Assembly (NCBI GenBank): GCA_027475525.1
Contig: JAMWFC010000028.1
Span: 918,831-982,830, forward strand
Origin: Macrolepiota albuminosa
Taxonomy: Eukaryota; Basidiomycota; Agaricomycetes; Agaricales; Agaricaceae
Direction: 5' to 3'
DNA length: 64,000 nt
In this document: in pieces, positions 55,719 through 64,000 of the stretch
Layout of the letters: each line of letters starts with the position of its first letter
Numbering within the stretch: position 1 is the first letter of the stretch
Translations under genes and position numbers: made by a program
Notes under the pieces: generated by a model
Database searches by the model: none
What the model was told of the DNA's origin: nothing
Seen by the model: only the letters and a program-made list of their open reading frames with translations

Positions 55719-58040
55719 GTATATAGTTGAAAAAGTTGCATTGGATCAGCTAGACAGATCATGCTGGATATGTTATTTGTACTACTCAACAATCTTCCAC
55801 AAAAAGTAAAAATCAATAGACTTCTCAGAAATATAGTACCAATTGTATATACAAGCATGCATATTAAATGCCAACTTTTTAACAATGACAGTGTGTCTCT
55901 GTCTTGATTACAAGTAGAAATATTAGTAAACTATACTATGACAGATTATACAAGTCAAGGAAGAAGTAGACCTTATAATTTAGTAGACTTAACCAAGTGT
56001 CAATTATACTAAGCCTACTACACTGCATTATTTCACAGTGCTACTGCTGCAGAAATGCTTATCATCTGAGGATTTAATGCAAACAAGATAAAAGACAAAG
56101 CAAGTGGGGCATTGCACAGAGAATTTTGTGATTTGGAACTGCTTGATGAAATAATCAAACTCAGATATATGAACCAGCTCTCTAATAGTTTTGTCAATTC
56201 ATTTAGACAATCTGATCTAATTTATTCTTTTAGACAATGCAAACAAAAAAGTTACATGCTCCTTAACTTTCATATAGCATTATATTGAAGCAACAAGAAC
56301 CCTTATAATGATGCACTATTTTCAGATATCAAATGGCAGTTTGCTAGTAAAGATAGATCTATTAAGCTACTGCAGTCATTTAAAAGCAGATTTATTCTAG
56401 CTAAAGACACTTAGCCCATAGTGCATCTTCAGCTAATACTTAGCAAAATAAACCAAAACTACAACAATAGTTTATCCAACTTGAAATTTTTGAAAAATAT
56501 TATAAGTAGTGAATAGGAATTACATATAGGCAGATATATAAGACTGGTGAGAACTCAGCATAAGAATTTGAATAATGCAAAGTCATATAATCATCAAAAA
56601 GAAAAAGTGTGGTCATTAGCAGTCGTATATCTGAATGCTGATATAGTATATGTTAAACATGTCTACCGTGAATGTAATTTATTTTCATTAATGTGATTAT
56701 ATATTACAATATTATAATTATAATATATACACATGCTAAGTAATATAGCTAAAGACTAGTCTATAAAAACAAGCCTTAGTATACCTATCAAGCAAACAAA
56801 AGTGCATGTTATATAAGTGTTCAAAGAGATGACCAGTTTACTTACATATTTTATTTATTTATTATTTATTTTACTATTGTTTAACTGATAAAAGACCAGT
56901 TGATTGTGCATCCAAATGCTAATATAATATTCATTCACATGTACTAAAATTGGTTTATTATTTATTAATTATTAGTTTGAGCATATGATATCCTCTGTAG
57001 TTTCATATAACCAATTTTATACAAATTGTCTATATTGCCTGATTTTTTAATATAAAGATATATTATAGTAGGACAATTGATTTAATTTTATTTATTTATT
57101 TATTTTGTTGTTATTTTTTAATAATTATTAATAAACAGAATAAATAATAAAATTAAATAATAATTTATAAAGTAATTTTATATTATATAGCATTTAGTTG
57201 GACAACTATTTGGAAAGTATATAGCAAATATACATATATATATTTACTCATTGTTATGCCACTTTGTAAAAGGCTAGCCAATAGGAAACCCCAGTTTATA
57301 CTTGTAAAAGTAAAAAAAAAAAAAATATGACAATTTTATAGCATGTTGAAACGACTTATAGCACTAATACATAGATATTTGATGTTATGTATAACTATTT
57401 TATTTATTATATATGAATATATATAAGCCCACAATTCTTCTGATATGCTTTCCACTTTTCTATGTCTTTCAGTCTGTTGTTTCCTTTTAGTGGTTTCTTT
57501 TACCAGCTATGTTACATTTAGCTTACTTTTACAATATGCTATTGTACATTCTAGAAAATGCATTTTTACTGCTGCTTGATTGTATTGGTACTAGCATTCT
57601 ATGTTGCTATAAACTTGCTTAATGGATACTTGCTAAAAGCAAACATCATCATTGTATATTAACTTGGGACTTATTACTCACTCTGAGCTAGAATGCTCTG
57701 ATAAGTAAAATTATGTCAATTAATACAGTATAAAAAGTACATCAGACTGTTTAATTTATAGATTCGCACTAGTTGAAATGAAATATTTCTGCACAAACCT
57801 TTTTGGAAAATATGCTGTATTACTCAAACACCGATGAGATGAAATATGATATATTAAATTGACAAATCAACTAATATGTTGAGTTATTATGAAAACATAT
57901 ATTTAGCATGAACTCACTTATTTACACAACAACTGTATGCTGTTGATGTAAAATTAACAATAATATAAATAAATAGTAATAAATAATAAATAATATATAT
58001 ATAATTAACAAAAATTAATAGATTAGCAATGAAGTCAATT
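55719..58040. other. AT-rich DNA with one decayed coding stretch
   Basis: Very AT-rich with TATTTATTTATT-type simple repeats (56,850-57,200, 57,950-58,010) and no intact gene. From about 56,040 to 56,700 the plus strand reads with few stops (ATAAEMLII, FCDLELLDEIIKLRYMNQLS, SDLIYSFRQCKQKSY), the look of a heavily mutated protein gene whose family I do not recognise. Confidence 0.4.
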
Positions 58041-58855
58041 TCAATCACATTGTGCTAGCAATAGTCTATATAAGCAAGTGGTAGAAGAAGCTATACAAGC
58101 TATCAAGCTGCTTGAAGCAAAATTGCTTATGTCTACATTGTTCTATCTGCAAACAGATGGGCAGACAGAATATACAAATAGAAATATTGCACAAATACTT
58201 CAAGCTTTTGTGCATTCTAATTAGAAGGACTAGATGAATAAATATCTATTTGTGCAATTTACAATTAATGCAAGCATCTCAGAAACTACAGGGTATCCAC
58301 CTTTTGAACTCAATAATAGCTACATGCCATTTATGATTCACAAACTTTGCACTAACAACATTATTCATATCAGTGTTGAACAGTTTGCATACAATATGCT
58401 GAAAAACTTAGCAGACATACACAATGCAATTATAAAATTGTGTGTATAGCAAATGAGATATGCAAATACTTGCAGATGAGATGAACCAGACATCAAAAAA
58501 GAAAGCTTAGTCTATTTTTTGATGAAGAACTTGAACTTAGTAAAAGGCAAGGCAAGCAAGTTATGTCTAAAGTAAATTGGACTATATAAGATTCTCAAAG
58601 CTTCTAGCACATCTAATTACATGCTAGAACTATCAACTGTGCTCTAAGCATGCAGAATAGTACCCAAGTTCTATGTGTTGCTATTGCAACTATACCTGAC
58701 TAGTAGTGATGTGCTGTTTTCTAATTGTGCAATGCTAGAACCTTATAACTTTGACTGGTGATGACCAGAAATGGTTTGTGAATGATCTCATAGGTCATTG
58801 GTGGACAGTAGACAGACATTTCAAATTTGAAGTACGATAGAGCTTATGCCTTCAC
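58041..58855 (+). pseudogene. Gypsy fossil F: integrase and chromodomain remnant
   Basis: Plus strand: LLMSTLFYLQTDGQTEYTNR (catalytic Glu region), QFTINASISETTGYPPFELNN (58,234-58,449 open), KWIGPYKILKA-like, KFYVLLLQLYL, then WFVNDLIGH and RHFKFEVR at the start of a chromodomain. The reading ends at about 58,850, where the start of an antisense gene begins on the other strand. Confidence 0.75.
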
Positions 58856-58927
58856 AATATAAGCATGCATGGCTTTCTGAGCCTTCAGAGATGGCATGGG
58901 AGGTGGAGTTGGAATTGGGAAGAACAT
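58850..58927 (-). pseudogene. First exon remnant of the antisense Zn-cluster gene (fossil F)
   Basis: Minus strand ATG at 58,927: MFFPIPTPPPMPSLKAQKAM then HAYI, against MSFRIPTPPPVPSQAAQEAA then YAYI at 43,461. The rest of the gene is deleted up to the chromodomain. It shows that fossil F also carried the antisense gene between pol and its 3' end. Confidence 0.65.
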
Positions 58928-59082
58928 TTATTCAGAGAAGAGTGCCAGAGGTTTATCAGATAAAGAAGTGAAGTTTAAGTAATGGGCCTTGCTTGAACAT
59001 TTTATACATCTTTGAACTTCTATGATCTTTCTATAATACTGTGGCTTTTGCTCTGCTCCTTAAAATCAACCTATACAACAAG

Positions 59083-59833
59083 TGTTAAGTTGGAGTGGCC
59101 AGATGTGATATTAGGAGTGGCTGGATGTGACAGTATGATGTAGTGCCATGGCCATGATGTCAGGGTCAGGGAGAGCCACCTATTCTTTTGTATCAAAAGC
59201 ATATATTAACAGACTTATACATAGAGCACCCTCAGTTGTGTATACACGTTACTGAGAGTGCGTCACTAGTTACATACCTACCAATACTCAACACACTGAC
59301 TACTTACCTAGATTTACACTTACACTGTTAAAATCAGTTCCTCACGACCTAGATAGAACAATACAGGATTATTCCTCAGCTCGTTATAATATCAACTGAT
59401 ATTTGGACTGTACCTAGATAGAACAATACAGGATTATTCTATGGTGCAGTCAGTAAATGTATGTGTCCATGGTAACTGTAAGTTTTACTCACCCTCAGCT
59501 CGTTATAATCGACTGAGGGTAGTGTTCTGTATGTACGTGTCTTTTATATGTATGTGAGAGGACAATGGGATCATTGTGTATGAGGATAACAAAGGAAGAG
59601 AGTGGCCAGTTGTGGTGGCATCTGTGGGCATATGTGATATTTGTGATAATGAATGTGGGCGTATGTGATGATGTGTGGTGATGTCGTTACCGTCCAACAT
59701 ACACGTGTTATTATTTAGGTACAGTCAAATATAGTTGCATATACACGTTACTGAGGATTTACACTTACATGTGTTATTATCTAGGTGCTAACTACATCTA
59801 TTGTGCTGCTACAATCTAGTTGAGATTTCAACA
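59083..59833 (+). repeat. 5' LTR of a copia element (about 370 bp), split by a solo LTR
   Basis: Starts TGTTAAGTTGG and ends GAGATTTCAACA, followed by GGTTATAGGCC, a possible primer-binding site. The two parts (59,083-59,325 and 59,705-59,833) add up to about 372 bp. A TATATTAA box lies near 59,203. Confidence 0.65.
59326..59699 (+). repeat. Nested solo LTR, 374 bp, target duplication TACAC
   Basis: TGTTAAAATCAG to CGTCCAACA; TACAC at 59,321-59,325 and 59,700-59,704. Exactly as long as 21,437-21,810 and of the same family. It contains an internal direct repeat of 65 bp (CCTAGATAGAACAATACAGG), which is a family feature and not one of the 77-bp artefacts. Confidence 0.9.
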
Positions 59834-60034
59834 GGTTATAGGCCACTTATTATAGCACCGCTGCTTGTTGGAAATCCCTTCTTTTGTCTGCTGTTCTTTT
59901 TGTTGTTGTCGCCAATTGCATCGGACTGCCCTGTTTGGAGTTGCCCTCCAGAGATATCACTTGTGCCTTTTTTCCTAATTTGAAAGTAATTCTATTGTTG
60001 TCAGACAATAACACAACCTACTGCCTGCTCGTCT

Positions 60035-60481
60035 ATGACTTCTGAGTCCAAAATGTCCATCAAAGAGACCACCCCATCACCAATCTCTGCAATCTCCATC
60101 CACAGAGCTGACTAGAGGCATGAGAAGTTCAACCAGAACTCTCCCACTGCCAACCTTACAAAATGGTCAAAGGCACTCGAGATCCATCTATCTCTTCTTG
60201 GTCTAGAGTTCTATGTCTTCTCCCCTCTCATATCTGTGCCAAATCCCACTGCTGAACCCACATTGTACAGAAACTGGATGGCAAATGATGATCTTGCATG
60301 TGCAGTTGTCCTTACAGCACTTGATGACTCCAAGTACAAAGGCATTGATGAGGCTAAGACCGTGGCAGGCCTCTATACTGCACTAAAGGCTCATGCCAAG
60401 GAAGAAGGCCTAGTGCAGGAGGTACTGAAAATACAGTGTTCCCCCAATGAACCATTGACCATGACCACAACAAAGATATGA
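60035..60481 (+). pseudogene. Copia gag, N-terminal part
   Basis: ATG at 60,035 (MTSESKMSIKETTPSP). One TAG follows (RAD-stop-RHEKF), then LTKWSKALEIHLSLLGLEF, NDDLACAVVLTALDDSKYKG and GLYTALKAHAKEEG. This is the gag of fungal Ty1/copia elements (UBN2/DUF4219-like). It is cut off at about 60,481 by LTR sequence. Confidence 0.7.
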
Positions 60482-60484
60482 CTA

Positions 60485-61018
60485 AGGATGTGTTTCTATC
60501 TAATCTGTATTTATGTGTATCCGCACCATTGTTCAAGTGTGATGGGTCATACCGTCGTGGGTTCTGAATCTTGGGATCATTCTCTGGAAGATACCATCCA
60601 GGTGCAGGGGAGGCTGTAGTATTGTGGAGGCCTTGCCAGTAGTCCCAGCTTACAGGGAGCTAGGGTTAGCCCTGGCATCGGGTCATGCCTATACCAACCG
60701 GACACCAGTAAGCATTGCCGAGAGTAGATGGGTTGAGAGAAAATAGGGACGGCACGATAATGGTGGATAAGTCAGGATCTTAATATGGAGAAATACCGTA
60801 CCTTACTATACCGCGAGACCTAGGACACAATAACCCAAGCAGTATTGCGTGTAAAAATAGGTCTATAAATAAAAAGGCTCATCATCATCATCAAGTGTGA
60901 TGGGGTGGTGGCCATGTATGAAAGGCAAGTGGTGCCTGAGCCCGTCACAGTGTGAAGGGTAGTGCCTGGGCCGGCACCCGTGAGCGCTTTGTTGTGGTGA
61001 CGTCATACCACTATAACA
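60485..61018 (+). repeat. Partial LTR (374-bp family) with a LINE tail inside
   Basis: The outer parts (60,485-60,546 and 60,891-61,018) match the 3' half of 21,437-21,810: GTGTGATGGGGTGGTGGCC, CACAGTGTGAAGGGTAG and GTTGTGGTGACGTCATACC, ending ACTATAACA. Confidence 0.7.
60547..60890 (+). mobile_element. LINE 3' fragment with (ATC)n tail, target duplication
   Basis: 344 bp flanked by TCAAGTGTGATGGG (60,533-60,546 and 60,891-60,904). It ends AATAAAAAGGCTCATCATCATCA, a short-repeat tail in place of poly(A), and has no coding part. Strongly 5'-truncated insertion into the LTR. Confidence 0.8.
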
Positions 61019-61024
61019 CACTTT

Positions 61025-61330
61025 ATATCCAGGGTATTTCATTCTTATCATAGACAGTCTCGTAAGTATAAAGCTTGAAGCTTCTGGCGCATAATGGATT
61101 ATCATTGTGATTAGCTTGGTCTGTCTGGTAATGCTCCTCCCAGAATGAAGCCTACTTGACTCAGGTGTATCAGGTCCGAGAGAACATTTGCAAGGAAAAT
61201 CACCAGAGTGAGTAGCTTGGAGTCCGTGTTGAGGCACATAATTGGTCTATGGTCCCCAATTCATGACCTATCGTTCTTATACAGCGAGCATATCTAGCCC
61301 TCTGCAAAGTTGACCCATTGCTTATATCGT
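61025..61330 (-). pseudogene. LINE reverse transcriptase relic
   Basis: Minus strand: LYKNDRS-stop-IGDHRPIMCLNTDSKLLT and LSQVGFILGG, the RT start of non-LTR elements (YRPIxLLNxDYKLL and QxGFIxGR). Stops and shifts are common. Confidence 0.6.
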
Positions 61331-61957
61331 GTCCTTAGATGTCAACAGAAACTCTCAAGAGCTCAAAGATGTCCGAAGGCATATGTTGCTCCTACCCTGT
61401 AATACTAGGCAGACGGCACTAGCGATACACCAAAAGAACAGTTTTCACAAGCTGAAGGAACCGTTGTGACACAGTTAGATTATCCTGTCTATTTTCAATA
61501 CAATACTAGATGATATAGGTATACAAGTAGAGAAGATAAGACTGGGACGTAAATAAGAACCTATGTTACTGAAGTTCAAACTACACTCACAAGGAGTCTC
61601 ACCAACAAGCCTCTTGGTGAGTTCTTCCCAGCTCTCACTGTTTCTTCCTCTAGTAATTCAGTTTCCTCCCCCGCCCCCCATTCTCTAGGAGCCTGATCAT
61701 CTATATCTCTTCTCATCAGGGTTCCTCTAGTAATTCAGTTTCCTCCCCCGCCCCCCATTCTCTAGGAGCCTGATCATCTATATCTCTTCTCATCAGGGCT
61801 AGTTGCTCACGATCAACCTGATCTATCCACTGGTTAGGGCTGACAGCGCGAGAGTGAATTGCTGGCTTTTGATTCGCAGAGGCCCGAGATGTTGTGTTTA
61901 GCACGTGAGCGTGGTGTTACTCCACGTGACACAGCTTTAAGGATGAGTATCCTCTAA
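61331..61957. other. Spacer, no gene seen, with one 77-bp duplication
   Basis: Less repetitive than the rest of the window. No supported coding region; possibly the upstream region of the kinase gene. Confidence 0.4.
61645..61798. repeat. 77-bp exact tandem duplication 13
   Basis: TTCCTCTAGTAATTC at 61,645 and 61,722. Confidence 0.9.
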
Positions 61958-63407
61958 ATGTCTGTAATCTGTGTGGGAAACATCACAAATTCTACGCAAC
62001 TATCTCCCCCTCTGTCTCATTGTCAAGACAGTCTTAGTTCTGTCCTTCCCACAACGATAGATGAGTTAGACGATAGCTTTTACGAAGTTCTTGAGCGGCG
62101 AATTGCCTGGTGGGACTCACCGCGTCTTAAGTCCTGGATGTCGAACCAAGGCTTCTCTCTCTATCAGAGGTTGTATTGTCGCTCGGGTGAACCTTCGGGC
62201 ATTGTTTTCCCGACTGATGTCCATGAGCAAGACCCATACTTTCCTTACGCCTTTCATGGGGGACCGGCAGAAAATGCATTGCCGTCCTTGAGTGCAAATA
62301 TAGGCGTCAGAGTGTGTTTCGTTCTACTTTTTCTATCTTCTTGGCGTTCAGCCCTGAATTAGGGAATTGTCGGATACGCTCAAGACTCTCAGGCAAGGCA
62401 TGTCGCTTTGAAGGCAATTTTGTTCGGGAGCGAGGAACACCGTATCCTCAAACATCTTCAGGATCAGGGTGTGCCAAAATCTGTGGATGATTTCCAGAAT
62501 GTAATACCCATTCTTGACATCCTCCCATGCGAGGGTCATTGGCTTGCCATCATGCCTCGGTTGGTGTCTTTGTTAATCTTTGACGTGCGAACTCCTCACA
62601 ACATCTAGATGAGGGTCGTATCCCCTGGAACCAAGCTATCATAGTATGAAAGAAGTATACCACTTTATACACTGTCTCTTGAAGGTCAGATGATCATGAT
62701 TATCGTCAAACACAGTCTATGACATTTCTACCAGTGTTTAAACTATCTCCATTCACACAGAATAGTTCATGGAGTACGTAATTAATTTTTAGCCTTCAAG
62801 GACACTATTCAGTGGTGTACAGGATATCAAGACGGAAAATATACTCGTCAACCACGTTGACAGAGATACCTATGATGGCTACAACCTCCATCGCAGGCCT
62901 CTGCGTACTCAGGGTAAATTGATTTATGTGCTATTTGACTTCGGTCATTCAACTATGTTTCTGGAAACTGCCCGTATCAATGAGTGTCGGCTTCCTAGCG
63001 AAATATCTTTCCGTACCTACCCGTCACAACGTCCAGACGACACTCACCAGGGGGAAGTTGATTTCGATCCATTTGCATTTGATGTGGGGATGCTGGGTGT
63101 TTGCTTTTGCGAGGAATTCCAGGTAAATCGATGTCATTACTCCCATTTCTCTGTCCTGAATATTGTAAAGCACCTTACAGTTCTGGCACCTATGTTAGCA
63201 CCCCTCTTAGACATGATGACAACCAGGAATATCTCAAAGCGTTTCATGGCATCGGCAGCCCTGACATTCTTTGAAGATTACGTTCAGCCTCTAACACCTG
63301 GACTGGAAAAGATTGTCTGTCATCGGCGAGGCTTGCATGAATATCGTGTCCAATATGATAAATTTGACCGTTGGCAGGACCTGGACCCCGATTTCGTTGA
63401 AAAGTAG
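61958..63407 (+). CDS. Basidiomycete protein kinase-like gene, several introns
   Basis: Exon 1 (61,958-62,311) ends ANIGVR; intron 62,312-62,362 (GTGTGT to TTAG); exon 2 GIVGYAQDSQARHVALKAIL (VALK is the ATP-binding Lys), GSEEHRILKHL, ILDILPCEGHWLAIMPR. After a poorly resolved intron near 62,555-62,740 comes NYLHSHRIVHG, a 49-bp intron (62,774-62,822), then DIKTENILVNH; together IVHGDIKTEN is the catalytic loop. LFDFGHSTMF carries the DFG motif. A 48-bp intron (63,123-63,170) follows, and the C-terminal lobe reads LLDMMTTRNISKRFMASAALTFFED. The frame stops with TAG at 63,405 in place of Trp; FREPPSPFHIR-like coding continues behind it, so the end may be truncated. Substrate unknown. Start is uncertain. 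Confidence 0.65.
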
Positions 63408-63804
63408 GCCAAATTTCGCGAACCGCCTAGTCCCTTTCATATTCGAATTTTGCGCATATTCTGCGGGCATCCTTGGAGATGGCATTTTGTTAGCTGGACT
63501 ATACGCTCGATTCATCGCCCATTTGGCCCCGTTTTGTCACCGGAAATCAGATACTTCGATGTAAGGGTGGTTCAAAGGAGTCGGACAAAGTGACCTTTGG
63601 AAATGAAGTTTCTTCGGACAACCTTGGAGATGGCATTTTGTAAACTGGACCCGACTATTGCAGTAAAACACAAGTCGGTCAAGGTATTTAGAGGGCAATC
63701 TCTCCCATCTGAGCTGATTTACTACCTAGCGAAAGTACAATCCAAAAAACATTCTAACTAAGAATAATAGTTGATTTACTAAGACTATGCAGGAACACAC
63801 ATAA
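63408..63804. other. 3' region of the kinase gene and spacer
   Basis: The kinase frame stays readable past its stop to about 63,590. CCTTGGAGATGGCATTTTGT occurs twice (about 63,471 and 63,622), a short direct repeat. Confidence 0.45.
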
Positions 63805-64000
63805 TCATTCGACCTTGATCCAATCCATGTGATGGTCAGATATATCAATCTCAACAGTTGATTTGTATGCCACTGTAGTAATTGTTGGCTTCAAGAAAAG
63901 CGGACTATTAGGCTGAGGACAAAATCCAGAAATTTCATGTGCAAAAACATAGTCTGTTGAATAGGTCAGGTCTTCAAGTTGACATTCTTCCTTATGCCTG
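63805..64000 (-). CDS. 3' end of an unknown minus-strand gene (partial)
   Basis: 65 codons stay open from the window edge to a TGA at 63,805-63,807 (EISGFCPQPNSPLFLK, VEIDISDHHMDWIKVE). Codon use looks protein-like, and CpG is not depleted to the extent seen in the fossils. Family not recognised; I cannot exclude chance. Confidence 0.4.
   Translation of the reverse strand, partial: RHKEECQLEDLTYSTDYVFAHEISGFCPQPNSPLFLKPTITTVAYKSTVEIDISDHHMDWIKVE

Noticed and set aside
59348..59440. 65-bp direct repeat in the 374-bp LTR as another assembly artefact
   Set aside because: The period is 65 and not 77, and the sister LTR at 21,437 has a comparable internal repeat, so it is part of the family.

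Overview
The window looks like a transposon graveyard from a basidiomycete fungus, most likely an agaricomycete. Supporting signs are KDZ transposase remnants, Ty3/gypsy pol types common in Agaricomycetes, a Tad1-like LINE, very short introns (about 44-51 bp), and a basidiomycete-type protein kinase at the right edge. Almost nothing is ordinary host sequence: only about 62-64 kb looks like possible single-copy DNA. There are no rRNA genes, CRISPR arrays or bacterial features.

Layout. 1-10.4 kb: a decayed KDZ-type DNA transposon with a Zn2Cys6-like/coiled-coil gene at its front. It is split by a 921-bp solo LTR and by a 5.2-kb Ty3/gypsy chromovirus that still has its 5-bp target duplication. 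10.4-17.2 kb: degenerate repeats, a tRNA-like Pol III box pair, a Helitron helicase tail, solo LTRs and a second copy of the Zn-cluster gene. 17.2-24.1 kb: a Tc1 remnant, a Tad1 LINE flanked by a target duplication, nested LTRs, a dead Ty1/copia RT and a 1.1-kb terminal-inverted-repeat element with an unknown gene. 24.1-26.3 kb: a minisatellite with a unit of about 109 bp. 26.6-30.4 kb: an old CpG-poor gypsy on the minus strand. 30.4-48.7 kb: a younger CpG-rich gypsy on the minus strand, interrupted by an 11.58-kb plus-strand gypsy (32,988-44,568) with 937-bp LTRs. 48.7-51 kb: a sense gene of unknown function between a primer-binding-like site and a polypurine tract. 51-61.3 kb: gypsy, copia and LINE fossils with nested solo LTRs and a 2.3-kb AT-rich stretch. 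61.9-64 kb: the kinase gene and the 3' end of a minus-strand gene.

Most interesting biology. The 11.58-kb gypsy carries an antisense gene between pol and its 3' LTR. It has six exons and five phase-0 introns of 47-51 bp and encodes a 663-residue protein (after removal of one 77-bp duplication) with a Zn2Cys6-like cysteine cluster and a C-terminal coiled coil. The unrelated old gypsy at 26.6-30.4 kb has a decayed gene with the same position, orientation, cysteine spacing and an intron directly before the first cysteine. A third gypsy fossil keeps only the start of the gene (58,927), and the KDZ-associated repeats carry a sense-strand relative twice. The window therefore suggests a family of Zn-cluster/coiled-coil proteins that travels with several kinds of transposon.

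Two technical patterns shape the reading. First, thirteen tandem duplications all have a period of exactly 77 bp and several break reading frames; this is best explained by untrimmed k=77 overlaps from a de Bruijn assembler. Second, all ten premature stops examined in the two CpG-rich gypsies are TGA at positions compatible with CGA-to-TGA change, and LTR differences are mostly transitions at CpG, which points to methylation- or RIP-like CpG mutation.
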